A stretch of DNA of 64,000 nucleotides from Rariloculus sp965263005 (GCF_965263005.1 NZ_OZ253579.1:1302001-1366000), one strand, 5' to 3'. Numbered from the stretch's first letter, positions 36,177-45,057 are shown. The notes: generated from the letters alone by a model not told the origin. Numbers and translations: made by a program.

Positions 36177-36360
36177 CAGCCCGCGGCAAGACCCCGTGTG
36201 GCCCCGAGACCAGCGAGGCTCCCGCCGGGCAACGCGCGAGAAAATTGAACAGTTTTGATCGACGAGCAACGCAGCTCTGGCGGGATGCATAGCCGGTTGA
36301 TCAGCCGTCTTCGGCGAGGCGGTCTTCCGCCCCATGCAGCGAGGCTCTTGCCACGGGCTG
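36177..36360 (-). mobile_element. Repeat element copy 4 (184 bp)
   Basis: The inverted ends (CAGCCCGCGGCAAGA and CTTGCCACGGGCTG), core and extra segment match copy 3 in the same orientation. Flanking tetranucleotides are GTGG (36173-36176) and CTGG (36361-36364), so the duplication is degenerate. The element abuts the 3' end of the acyl-AMP ligase gene. Confidence 0.82.
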
Positions 36361-36384
36361 CTGGATCAGCAGCCGCTTGTAGAG

Positions 36385-37956
36385 CTAGCCGTTCGGATCG
36401 CGCGGCAGGGCGTTCGTGTACTCGATGCTGTGCGGCAGCTTCGCGGCCGATAGCCGGCTGGCGAGCCAGAGGAGGATGTCGGCCGTGAGTGCCGCGTGCG
36501 TCTCGACGTTCAGCGCCGGTTCGATGACCGCGTTCGGCACCTGTCCGAGCAACTCGTGCGGTATCCTGATGACGGCGCAGTCGGCGACGGCCGGATGCTC
36601 GACGAGAACCTGTTCGATTTCGGCCGGATAGATGTTCATTCCGGACGAAATGATCAGATCGGTCCTGCGGTCGCACAGAAACAGGTAGCCTTCCTCGTTC
36701 ATGTAGCCCAGGTCCCCGACCGTGAAGAACTCTCCGTGGTGACAGGCGCGGGTCGCTTCAGGGTCGTTCCTGTACTCGAAGCGGTCTTGGGTAAAACGGG
36801 TCAGGTAGACGGATCCGACTTCCCCGGGCGGGAGCGTTCCGCCGTCGTCGTCCATTATTCGAATCTCGGAGCCCGGTATCGGCCTGCCGACCGTACCGGG
36901 AAACCTGAGCCATTCCTCGCTGCCGACGAACGTGCCCTGGCCCTCCGTTGCGCCATAGCCTTCCCAGATGATCGGTCCCCACCATTGGATCATTTTCCGC
37001 TTGACGCCGATCGGGCACGGTGCGGCCGAATGCGATACGAACTTCAATGACGATGTCGAGTAGCGCGCCCGTGTTTCGGCCGGCAGCTTCAACAGGCGTA
37101 CGAACATGGAAGGGACCATGAAGCTCGTCGTGACACGATGAGCGTCGATGAGCTCAAGCGCCTGCACGGGGTCCCAGCGATCGACAAGCACGAGCGCGTG
37201 CCCCATGTGCAAAGCGGTCACGGCGCGCTCGAGCGGTGCGGCGTGATAGAGCATCGAAGTGCACATGTGCACGTTGTGTCCGCCGGGCTCGATCCCTACC
37301 GACCTATGAAATTCGACGATCCGTTGCCGCGCGCTCTCGGCGCAGTTCCGTTCGAGAAGCACGGCTTTCGGTTTGCCCGTTGTCGCGGACGTGTACGACA
37401 TCGCCCGGCCCGTGGCACGGTACGCGCACGGTTTCGCAGACTGTCCCGCAATGAACCGGGGCAATGGCACGTAGCCCGGCGCTTCGCCGATGCCGATCAG
37501 CAGCGTTCCGCGACTTGCACGGGCCGCAAGTTCAGCCAGTCTCGATGCCAGCAAACGTTCGTGGGCGAATATCGCCTTCGCGCCCGAGTCCTCGATGATG
37601 AAGTCTTGTTCGGGTTTCGCGAGATGCCAGTTGACGGGGACGATAAAGAGGCCCGCCTGTATCGCGGCGAGATAAACGGCCAGGTACTCAGCGCAGTTCG
37701 GCGAGACGATCGCGATCGCGTCGCCGGACCGGAATCCCGCCGCGCCAAGCGCTCGCGCCGTTTGGTTGATCAACGTGTACAGCTCGCCGCGCGACCATCG
37801 TCGACCGCGCGTATCGTGGATCGCGATACCCGCAGGCTCGCGCTCGGCGAAATCGTTGAAGCTGAGGTTCGTCACGCGGACATTAGGCGGTACGGGCCAG
37901 CGGCGGTCGAGCCCGCAAACTTGCGGTTCGGTTCCGAAACGCGGATTGACCGGCAT
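36385..37956 (-). CDS. Acyl-AMP ligase (ANL superfamily), truncated at the A10 lysine
   Basis: ANL enzymes adenylate a carboxylic acid and pass it to CoA or a carrier protein. The 523-residue product shows A3 (SYTSATTGKPKAV), A5 (GYGATEGQGTF), A7 (VGDLGYMNEEGY) and A8 (DLIISSGMNIYPAEIE). It ends LPRDPNG, where the family continues with Gly-Lys. The stop codon is TAG where AAG is expected, and LYKRLLI is still readable after it. The A10 Lys, needed for adenylation, is therefore absent. A3 has Ala for two usual Gly residues. It is divergent from the first CxxK hydrolase by 25 bases; a GTG at 37875 is an alternative start. It may be an inactivated gene or a variant enzyme. Confidence 0.82.
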   Translation of the reverse strand: MPVNPRFGTEPQVCGLDRRWPVPPNVRVTNLSFNDFAEREPAGIAIHDTRGRRWSRGELYTLINQTARALGAAGFRSGDAIAIVSPNCAEYLAVYLAAIQAGLFIVPVNWHLAKPEQDFIIEDSGAKAIFAHERLLASRLAELAARASRGTLLIGIGEAPGYVPLPRFIAGQSAKPCAYRATGRAMSYTSATTGKPKAVLLERNCAESARQRIVEFHRSVGIEPGGHNVHMCTSMLYHAAPLERAVTALHMGHALVLVDRWDPVQALELIDAHRVTTSFMVPSMFVRLLKLPAETRARYSTSSLKFVSHSAAPCPIGVKRKMIQWWGPIIWEGYGATEGQGTFVGSEEWLRFPGTVGRPIPGSEIRIMDDDGGTLPPGEVGSVYLTRFTQDRFEYRNDPEATRACHHGEFFTVGDLGYMNEEGYLFLCDRRTDLIISSGMNIYPAEIEQVLVEHPAVADCAVIRIPHELLGQVPNAVIEPALNVETHAALTADILLWLASRLSAAKLPHSIEYTNALPRDPNG

Positions 37957-37981
37957 CGGTCCGCCGTCTATTTCTGTCGCG

Positions 37982-39289
37982 ATGCCGTTCCCCGCCGACA
38001 TCCACGAGCTTGTCGAGCCCGAGCTGTTGCAACAGCGGCTCGACAAGGTTACGAGCCGGGACGCGCGCAAGCACGTCTCGGTCGGAGTCAGCGACGGGAG
38101 CCGGTCCGGCGCCGCGCGGGTAACGGACGGACATGCAAGCCGCGACGACTGGTCGTTCCCTGCCGGATGCATCACGAAGCTCTTCACCGCAACGCTGCTG
38201 CGGCAGATGAGTTCGCAGGGCATCGTCCGGCTCAATCGCCCCATTTCGGAGTATCTGGGTGACGAAACCGCACATGCGCGCGAGGTGTACTCCCGCATCG
38301 CTCTCAAGCATCTGCTGGAGCACACGCATGGGCTTGACGGCTCGGCGCTGGACCACGCACCGCGTATGCCGGACGGGCGAATCGATACGCCGCGCCTGAC
38401 GCGGCAACTCGTCGCAGCCGCGCCGCTGTTTGCGCCCGGCACGCTTTACAGTTACTCGAACGCCGGCGGGTGGTTGATCGCCGCCGTGCTTGAGCGACTG
38501 AGCGGCATGAGCTATCGGGCGCTGCTCCGGGACCGCTTATTCGGGTTGCTGCAACTGAACGCAGCACACGGGAACGCCTTGACTTCGCAGGATGCCGCGG
38601 CTTCCGTGTGTCCTTCCGTCGGCGACGCTTTGGCCGTGTCCGTGGTCGACCTGCTCAGGATCCTGCAGCATGTCTCAACGCATGATCCGTATGTATGGCC
38701 GGATGTAGGGTGTGCGTCCGGTTCCGCCGCGATCATCGGGCTGCCCGGATGGAGTCCGTTCGAGCGGGGGATCCATCTGGGCTGGAAGTACTATGGCCGG
38801 AACTGGTTCGGCCATCATTCGACATGGCCGGGCGCATCGGTGCTTGTACGCATCAGACCCGCGCACGGAACCGCGCTCGTGGTCGCCTCGCGCCACCAGC
38901 CCGCGCTGCTGATCGCGGCGCGTCTGTTCGGCGGACTGTTACCGGAGTTTGCGAATCTCAAGGTGCCGAGACGGTTGAGCGCCGAAGAGATCGGAAGCAC
39001 GGATATGCGCCGGCATGCTGGCGTCTACCGCACCGCCGCCGAGGCGGTGTCCATTTGCTCAGGCGCCGCCGGACTGCGCATGGACGCAGACAGCCTGCTG
39101 CACGACAGGTCCGAGAGGATCTTCAGGGCACAGTTGCAGCCGGCCGCCGACGACATCTTCATCCCGGATTCCGGTGGACGGGACACGTTCCCGTTTGTGC
39201 AGTTCATCGCGCCTGATCGCAGCGGGCGACCCTATCTGTGGGACGGCAGATGCGTTTGGCCGAAACAGTGTAGACCGCGGCCAGCCTGA
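37982..39289 (+). CDS. Beta-lactamase-fold hydrolase 1 with Cys in place of the catalytic Ser
   Basis: The 435-residue product has the fold of class C beta-lactamase/D-aminopeptidase relatives (Pfam Beta-lactamase type). The SxxK nucleophile motif is replaced by Cys63-Ile-Thr-Lys66 in FPAGCITKLFTATLL. The second motif YSN is present (TLYSYSNAGGWLIAAVLERLSG) and the third reads HHS in FGHHSTWPG. No signal peptide is seen, so it is probably cytosolic. A second gene nearby (40705) has the same Ser-to-Cys change. Related LovD enzymes are acyltransferases, so transfer of an acyl group is possible here; this is inference. Confidence 0.8.
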   Translation: MPFPADIHELVEPELLQQRLDKVTSRDARKHVSVGVSDGSRSGAARVTDGHASRDDWSFPAGCITKLFTATLLRQMSSQGIVRLNRPISEYLGDETAHAREVYSRIALKHLLEHTHGLDGSALDHAPRMPDGRIDTPRLTRQLVAAAPLFAPGTLYSYSNAGGWLIAAVLERLSGMSYRALLRDRLFGLLQLNAAHGNALTSQDAAASVCPSVGDALAVSVVDLLRILQHVSTHDPYVWPDVGCASGSAAIIGLPGWSPFERGIHLGWKYYGRNWFGHHSTWPGASVLVRIRPAHGTALVVASRHQPALLIAARLFGGLLPEFANLKVPRRLSAEEIGSTDMRRHAGVYRTAAEAVSICSGAAGLRMDADSLLHDRSERIFRAQLQPAADDIFIPDSGGRDTFPFVQFIAPDRSGRPYLWDGRCVWPKQCRPRPA

Positions 39290-39297
39290 TCGCCGCA

Positions 39298-40569
39298 TCA
39301 GTGAATCTTCCCGGTCAGCGTATAAAGCGGCGCGAGTATCCATTCGTACAATCGCCGCGTCTCCCGCAGGATATCCGCTTCGACAAGCATGCCTGCCCTG
39401 AGCTGATGCGGCTGGCCCTGGATCGCTATCGACTGGGCGTCGAGATCCACGATGATCTGATACAGCGGTTCTCGATTCGTGGCCGGGCCTGAAACCTGGA
39501 ATGCCGGCAACTCCGAGAGATTGAGCGGCTTGCGGGAAATCGTTGCAACCATGCCTCGATAGTGACCGAATTTCTGATACGGGTACGCCCGGTATCGCAG
39601 CCAGACTTCGTCTCCGGTATCGACGAAACCGACAGCCTGGCTTGGCGCATAGAGCTGCGCCTGGAGAGGCGAATCGACCGGAACGATCGATACGAGAGGT
39701 CTCGAGTTGTCGACCATCTGACCGACGGCGCCCAATACGGCAGTGGCAATTCCACCGGCCGGCGCCGTGATCACGATGCTGCGCCTCGCCGCATTCTCGG
39801 CGATTTCCTGATCGACGATGGCTATCGCGCGCTCGAGTTCGGCGATCCGGATCCGGTGCTCGATCGGCAGATTGCGCAGACGAGTCTCAAGCTCGGTGAG
39901 TTCTGCCGCCGCATTGGCGCGCTCGCGCGCGAGGAGCTGGGTTTGCGAACGTCGATCGAGCAGATCGGCCCGCTTGGCCGTCAGCGCTTCGTCAGGAATG
40001 AAACCCTGACGCTCGAGCCGCGCATGGCGCGCGAATGTTGTCTCGGCGAGACCGACGCGTTCCTGCTGAGCGAGGATCATGTCGTTGAGCTCATCGAGAT
40101 CGGTTTCGTGCGCCGCAATCCTCCGCTGCAGCGAATCGCGGTCGCTGCGCGCCGACAAATCCGTATGCTCGATTTGTTGCCGGAGGCTCCGCCGGCGGAT
40201 GTCGAGCTGGCGGCCCACGGAATCCTGGGTCGGGCCGTGTTCGCTGCTGAACCGCTCGCTCGATATAACGTAAAGGACGTCACCGCTATCGACGACGCTG
40301 CCTTCATCGACCCGTCGCTGCACGATGGTTCCATATTGCGGCGCCCGGATTTCTATGATTCCCCGTGCGGGCACGAGTTGCCCGCGCAAGGTCTCGTGTT
40401 GCGTGTACTCGCCCCAGACGAAGAATCCGACGAGCGCCAACGTGACAGCGAGCACAGCGCCGCATAAAAGGCCGAACGATACGGGGCGGATCAGGATGAT
40501 CTTGCCCAGCGACTCACGGTCGCGTGCCTTGAGGGCGGTCTGGCGAAAAAGAGGTGCAGCGGGTTGCAT
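39298..40569 (-). CDS. HlyD/CvaA-family membrane fusion protein
   Basis: This adaptor joins a peptidase-ABC exporter to an outer-membrane channel. From ATG 40569 the product is 423 residues. It has a short cytosolic start, one transmembrane helix (about residues 25-50), a biotinyl-lipoyl half (EIRAPQYGTIVQRRVDEGSVV), a long coiled coil (about 125-270) and the second lipoyl half (SIVITAPAGGIATAVLGAVGQMV). It resembles CvaA of colicin V export. It is convergent with hydrolase 1 and divergent from hydrolase 2. Its likely partner, the C39 ABC transporter, is encoded 2.3 kb away. Confidence 0.88.
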   Translation of the reverse strand: MQPAAPLFRQTALKARDRESLGKIILIRPVSFGLLCGAVLAVTLALVGFFVWGEYTQHETLRGQLVPARGIIEIRAPQYGTIVQRRVDEGSVVDSGDVLYVISSERFSSEHGPTQDSVGRQLDIRRRSLRQQIEHTDLSARSDRDSLQRRIAAHETDLDELNDMILAQQERVGLAETTFARHARLERQGFIPDEALTAKRADLLDRRSQTQLLARERANAAAELTELETRLRNLPIEHRIRIAELERAIAIVDQEIAENAARRSIVITAPAGGIATAVLGAVGQMVDNSRPLVSIVPVDSPLQAQLYAPSQAVGFVDTGDEVWLRYRAYPYQKFGHYRGMVATISRKPLNLSELPAFQVSGPATNREPLYQIIVDLDAQSIAIQGQPHQLRAGMLVEADILRETRRLYEWILAPLYTLTGKIH

Positions 40570-40622
40570 ATGATCCCGATATCTCATGGGGCCGACGACT
40601 CGGCAACCGCCGCTTCTGCGCG

Positions 40623-40643
40623 TATCCGACAGAAACTCGGATA
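40623..40643. promoter_or_regulatory. 21-bp dyad in the divergent HlyD/hydrolase 2 region
   Basis: TATCCGA and TCGGATA, a perfect 7-bp inverted repeat, are separated by CAGAAAC. The position midway between divergent starts suggests a shared operator. No regulator gene is in the cluster. Confidence 0.4.
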
Positions 40644-40704
40644 TCCCCGACGACGCCTGCGCGCTCAAATGCCTGGACCCGAGTGAAGAAGGTCAGCGGA
40701 TGTC

Positions 40705-42069
40705 ATGCAGTCGTCACTAGATGCGCTCGCGGCTCAACTCGAGCGTTTCGTCGCGCATGTCCGCGAGCAGACGGAAGTGCCGGGAATCGCGGTTGCGATC
40801 AGCAACCTCGAGCATCGAATCTACATCAACGTCGGTACAAACGCGGCCGGTGGGTCCGAACAGATGACCCAACACGCACAGTTTCGGATCGGCTGCGTCA
40901 CCAAGCTCCTGCTGGCCGTCGTCGTTCTCGAACTCGTTCGCGACGGTGAGCTCGACCTCGATCTGCCGATCGGCGAATACCTTGAGGAGCTACGCGGCAC
41001 GCCGCACGGCGAATCGATATGCATATCGCACTTGCTGTCTCACACGAGCGGCTACCGAGGCACGAACATTCTCGAAGAGGAGGCTCGATCGCTCACGTGG
41101 GATTCTTTCGTCGACTACCTTCGCGCGGCGCCGCGGTTCTTCGAGGCCGGCGCGGTGTTCAACTATGAGCACACGGAAGCCGTGCTGCTCGGTCACATCG
41201 TCCGCCGCGTAACGGGACAGGATTCGAACACGCTGATCCGTGAAACCCTGCTTGCGCCATTGGGCATCTCCGTGGCCGATTGCGGCACAGGCTCATCCAG
41301 AACGACGAGTGCCGGCCATCACGATTTCGACCCCGCAACCCGCCGCTTTCGGCGGACGGAGGCAGGATCCGCCCTGTCTGAATTCTGGCGGGCTTCTTTC
41401 GCTCAGTATGCCGTGTCTGTAACGGATCTGGTCACGGTTGCTGAAGCGCTTGCGGCGCCAAGCGCCGATGCCGCGTGCCGTATCTCCAAGGCTACGATCG
41501 CGATGCTGCAACGCCCTGCGGTCACGCTACCGGCGATCATCGGCGGGGTCTTTGCGGATTTTCTGCCGGTAGCGTTCGGCTACGGAACGGCTCATCTGCG
41601 CGATGGTTTTCTCGGCCACAACGGGCTCAGCCATGGTCAATGCGTCGGCATCCGCTACGATCCGGGAACGCGCACTTGCGTCGCCGTTGGATTGAACGCC
41701 CGGATGCCCCATTTGCGCGATTACATCCTGACGGCGCTCTGTCAGCTTCTGACCGGACGCGTCGTGCATCGAGCGCCTCAATCGTTGCCCTTCGGCCTGG
41801 CCGAACTGACCGGCACGTATGTCGGCGGTGGCCGGGGCATGGTGACGGCCGATCGGCAACAGGATCGGCTCGTTCTGGAGATCGGCGCCGCAGATCCCAG
41901 TCACAAGCTCCGCGCCGAGCTCGTCGTGCGCAAGAATGAGGAACCGATCCTGCAATGTGCCGTGCCCCAACTCTCGCTAGGCTTCTTCAGAGATACGCGC
42001 GACAACGATATCGGGCTCATGCTCGGGCTCGGCGCCTACAAGCGGGCGTCCGGCGGGACCCGGAACTAG
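40705..42069 (+). CDS. Beta-lactamase-fold hydrolase 2 with Cys in place of the catalytic Ser
   Basis: The 454-residue product is a second member of the same family as the gene at 37982. The motif FRIGCVTKLLLAVVVLEL places Cys64 and Lys67 where SxxK normally sits. Other family marks are LLSHTSGYRG, a YEH in place of YSN (FNYEHTEAVLLGHIV) and HNG in FLGHNGLSHG. It has no signal peptide. It starts 135 bases from the divergent hlyD-like gene and has an AAGG ribosome-binding site. It is followed by the peptide gene on the same strand, so the two may be co-expressed. The reaction catalysed is unknown. Confidence 0.8.
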   Translation: MQSSLDALAAQLERFVAHVREQTEVPGIAVAISNLEHRIYINVGTNAAGGSEQMTQHAQFRIGCVTKLLLAVVVLELVRDGELDLDLPIGEYLEELRGTPHGESICISHLLSHTSGYRGTNILEEEARSLTWDSFVDYLRAAPRFFEAGAVFNYEHTEAVLLGHIVRRVTGQDSNTLIRETLLAPLGISVADCGTGSSRTTSAGHHDFDPATRRFRRTEAGSALSEFWRASFAQYAVSVTDLVTVAEALAAPSADAACRISKATIAMLQRPAVTLPAIIGGVFADFLPVAFGYGTAHLRDGFLGHNGLSHGQCVGIRYDPGTRTCVAVGLNARMPHLRDYILTALCQLLTGRVVHRAPQSLPFGLAELTGTYVGGGRGMVTADRQQDRLVLEIGAADPSHKLRAELVVRKNEEPILQCAVPQLSLGFFRDTRDNDIGLMLGLGAYKRASGGTRN

Positions 42070-42074
42070 CGCCG

Positions 42075-42090
42075 CGTGACTATCGTCACG
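42075..42090. promoter_or_regulatory. Dyad before the peptide gene
   Basis: CGTGAC and GTCACG flank TATC, a perfect 6-bp inverted repeat just after the hydrolase 2 stop and 85 bases before the peptide start. It could be an operator or a weak terminator. Confidence 0.35.
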
Positions 42091-42174
42091 AAACGGTCTG
42101 ATTCTTCTCTGGGAGTACCTTCTCGACGTAGTTAAGCTGCTGCACGTCGTTTGAAATCCAAAAGGAGGTGGGTA

Positions 42175-42468
42175 ATGTATGCTATTGAAATGAGACCAGT
42201 ACTTGCTGCCGCGGCAGCGTCGCAGGAGGTGGCGATGCCGGCGTTGACCACGATGAGAGAGCTTACCGACGCGGAGTTGCTGCTAGTGAGCGGCGCATGG
42301 AGCTGGAATGCCTTCGGTGGCTCCGTGTTCGCGGGAACGGTCGGGGGTGCCGCCACCGGGCTTTACCTGGGCGGGGCGCATGGCGCCGGCATCGGCGCTA
42401 TCGGTGGCGCCATCGGTGGCGGCTTCACCTACATCGGGCGGCAGTTGTGGGATACCTATGGTAGCTGA
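42175..42468 (+). CDS. Glycine-rich peptide precursor with double-glycine-type leader
   Basis: The 97-residue product starts at ATG 42175 behind AAAGGAGGTG, by far the strongest ribosome-binding site in this region. The leader contains MRELTDAELLLVSGA (residues 27-41), the classic pattern cut by C39 peptidases after Gly-Gly, Gly-Ala or Gly-Ser; cleavage is expected after Ala41. The core (56 residues) is rich in Gly and Ala with many GxxxG spacings (GGSVFAGTVGGAATG, GAGIGAIGGAIGGG) and ends with Trp and Tyr. This is the composition of class II bacteriocins or microcins. A C39 ABC exporter follows. Its activity and any modification are unknown. Confidence 0.8.
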   Translation: MYAIEMRPVLAAAAASQEVAMPALTTMRELTDAELLLVSGAWSWNAFGGSVFAGTVGGAATGLYLGGAHGAGIGAIGGAIGGGFTYIGRQLWDTYGS

Positions 42469-42526
42469 TTGTGTGCCGACGGTCGTCCTGCGGGTCTTTT
42501 CAACGTTAAATGCTGGGAATATCGCT

Positions 42527-42712
42527 ATGAACAAAGCGGGCACGAAAAAGTGGCTCTTCCTTACCGCTGGCAGTGTCGGCGTCACGGTCGCCGTTATCGC
42601 GACGGCGGCTTCCATGTCGATATTTGAGACCGTATTGTTGGCCATCGGAGTCGGATCACTCGCTGGGGCGCTGGGGCGCTACTGCAAGGCGCAAAACAGC
42701 TCGGAGAAGTAA
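42527..42712 (+). CDS. Small two-helix membrane protein, possible immunity protein
   Basis: The 61-residue product (ATG 42527) has a Lys-rich start, two hydrophobic segments (about residues 9-27 and 32-50) and a charged tail. It has no double-glycine leader. It lies between the precursor and exporter genes, where bacteriocin immunity proteins often sit, and has the right size. An upstream ATG at 42458 would extend it by 23 residues. No similarity to a named immunity family was recognised, so the role is inference. Confidence 0.5.
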   Translation: MNKAGTKKWLFLTAGSVGVTVAVIATAASMSIFETVLLAIGVGSLAGALGRYCKAQNSSEK

Positions 42713-42855
42713 CGTCGAACTGACCCGTCGCCATTGCGGCGGCGCGCGATCGCGGGCAAAGCCTGCGGGAACCGGGATGCTGAACTGTATCCCGGTTCTC
42801 GCACTTGGCTTCGCGGCCGCCTGACCTGGATTTTCTGCATGGATGCAAGAGCCGG

Positions 42856-45057
42856 ATGGTTATCGATCAGCTGCGTTTGGGTCTGACATCCAGGCTGGGG
42901 ATCGAGCTGCAAACGGAAGCGGCTGAATGCGCGCTTGCATGCCTGTCGATGATCGCCAACTATCACGGTTACCGTACCGATCTTGCGTCCCTGAGGCGGC
43001 GCTTCCCAGTGTCGCTCAAGGGCGCCAGGCTTGCCGGGATAGTCGATGTCGCCAGTCGCCTAGGTCTCGCCGCGAGGCCGTTGCGGCTGGAGCTCGACGA
43101 CCTCGACAAGCTCAGATGCCCGTGCATTTTGCATTGGAACTTCAATCACTTCGTCGTACTCAAGGCCGTACACGCGAACGGGATCGCGATTCACGATCCC
43201 GCTAGCGGATTCCGCAGGCTCTCATTCGACGAAGCGTCTCCCGCGTTTACTGGTGTGGGGCTCGAGCTTTGGCCGAATCAGGACTTCGAGCCGCGCAGCG
43301 ATAAGTCCGCCGTGCGGCTGCGCGACCTCATGGGCCGCGTTAGCGGACTTTACAGATCGCTGGGCCAGATTCTGTTGCTTGCGCTTGCACTTGAGGTCTT
43401 CACGATCACGACACCGCTGTTTCTCCAGTGGGTCATCGACCATGTCCTCGTGTCGTTCAACGGCGATCTGTTGACGTTACTTGCGCTGGGTTTCCTGCTG
43501 CTGACCGTCTTCCAGCAGTTGATTGCGGGCCTGCGCTCCTGGTTAATCATGTATTTCAGCACGAACCTGAGCATCCAATGGCAGGCCAACGTGTTTACAC
43601 GTTTGTTGAGGCTGCCCCTGTCGTACTTCGAGAAGCGCCATTTGGGCGATACCGTGTCTCGCTTTCGCTCGATAGACGTCATTCAGCGCACGTTGACGAC
43701 CACGTTTATTGAAGCGATGGCCGACGGCATGGTCACCGTGGTTACGCTTCTCGTGATCTTCTTGTACAGCCCCGCACTGTCGTGGATCTGCGTCGGCGCG
43801 TTATCGATCTACGCACTGATCAGGTGGGCCTGGTATGCGCCGCTGCGTCATGCGACCGAACAGAACATCGTGCACGCCGCCAAGCAAGAGAGCCATTTCC
43901 TCGAGACTGTGCGGGGCGTCAAGGCCATCAAGCTTTATCGGCGCCGTGCGGAGCGTCGAACGGGTTGGCTTGCGTTGCTGGTCAATCAGGTCAATGCAGG
44001 CCTGCGTACGCAGAAGCTGCAAGTCTTCTACAGACTGGCGGAGGGTCTGTTGTTCGGTGTCGAGAACGTAATCGTCATATGGCTCGGGGCAATGCTCGTG
44101 CTTGGCGGTCAATTGTCGGCGGGGATGCTGATCGCGTTTCTCGCGTACAAGAGGCAGTTCGCCGCGCGTGTCGCGGCGCTCATCGACAAGTTCTGCGAGC
44201 TCAAGATGCTGGGACTGCAGGGCGAACGCCTGGCCGACATCGTCATGACGGAACCCGAGGACACGGACGACAGCGAACGCCTGGCGTTATCGGATGCCGC
44301 GGCCCTTGAGCCGACGATCGAGCTGCGCGGACTGCGCTTCAAGTACGCCGAACACGAACCCTACGTTCTGGATGGTATCGATCTGAAGATCGTTGCCGGC
44401 GAGTCGGTTGCGATCGTCGGCGCTTCGGGCTGCGGCAAGACGACGCTGATGCACTTGCTGCTCGGCATCATCAGCCCGACCGAGGGCGAAATCCTGATCG
44501 GCGGCCGTGACATCAGCCAAGTGGGTGTCGACGCGATCCGAGCCTCGATCGGAAGCGTGACCCAGGATGACACGTTGTTTGACGGCACTATCGCCGACAA
44601 CATCAGCTTCTTCAGTGAGCGCCGCGATCAGGCGCGCGTCGAAGAATGTGCGCGCATGGCGTCGATTCATGACGAGATCATGAGGATGCCGATGGCCTAC
44701 AACACGTTCGTCGGCTACATGGGTTCGGCACTGTCAGGCGGGCAGACACAACGCATCCTGCTGGCTCGATCCCTGTACAAGCGTCCGAAAATACTGCTTC
44801 TCGATGAGGCCACCGCCCATTTGGATATCAATCGCGAGCGCTTGGTCAACTCGGCCATACGAAGCCTGCAAGTGACTCGCGTAATGGTCGCTCATCGTCC
44901 GCAAACGGTCGCGAACGCCGACCGGATCGTGACGATCGAGGGCGGCAAACTCGCCGGAATCACGCAAGTCGCAGCACAGCGGCCGGAACGGCCGGGGCCG
45001 GGCGGCGTTGAATACCCGGAGATGCCGCTACCGGCGATAGGGGTTCCCATCACTTGA
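42856..45057 (+). CDS. C39 peptidase-containing ABC exporter (CvaB/LagD type)
   Basis: The exporter cuts the leader of its substrate and pumps the core across the inner membrane. From ATG 42856 the product is 733 residues. The peptidase domain (1-130) has oxyanion Gln19, catalytic Cys25 (QTEAAECALACL), His98 (HWNFNHFVVLK) and Asp114 (AIHDPASG). Six transmembrane helices follow (about 160-430). The ATPase has Walker A (GASGCGKTT), signature LSGGQTQR and Walker B LLLDEATAHLD. All are complete. It matches the adjacent double-glycine peptide and the HlyD-like protein. Confidence 0.93.
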   Translation: MVIDQLRLGLTSRLGIELQTEAAECALACLSMIANYHGYRTDLASLRRRFPVSLKGARLAGIVDVASRLGLAARPLRLELDDLDKLRCPCILHWNFNHFVVLKAVHANGIAIHDPASGFRRLSFDEASPAFTGVGLELWPNQDFEPRSDKSAVRLRDLMGRVSGLYRSLGQILLLALALEVFTITTPLFLQWVIDHVLVSFNGDLLTLLALGFLLLTVFQQLIAGLRSWLIMYFSTNLSIQWQANVFTRLLRLPLSYFEKRHLGDTVSRFRSIDVIQRTLTTTFIEAMADGMVTVVTLLVIFLYSPALSWICVGALSIYALIRWAWYAPLRHATEQNIVHAAKQESHFLETVRGVKAIKLYRRRAERRTGWLALLVNQVNAGLRTQKLQVFYRLAEGLLFGVENVIVIWLGAMLVLGGQLSAGMLIAFLAYKRQFAARVAALIDKFCELKMLGLQGERLADIVMTEPEDTDDSERLALSDAAALEPTIELRGLRFKYAEHEPYVLDGIDLKIVAGESVAIVGASGCGKTTLMHLLLGIISPTEGEILIGGRDISQVGVDAIRASIGSVTQDDTLFDGTIADNISFFSERRDQARVEECARMASIHDEIMRMPMAYNTFVGYMGSALSGGQTQRILLARSLYKRPKILLLDEATAHLDINRERLVNSAIRSLQVTRVMVAHRPQTVANADRIVTIEGGKLAGITQVAAQRPERPGPGGVEYPEMPLPAIGVPIT

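Noticed and set aside
42308..42457. Longer version of the small membrane protein gene
   Set aside because: These codons overlap the peptide gene in another frame and have no ribosome-binding site; ATG 42527 gives a clean two-helix protein.
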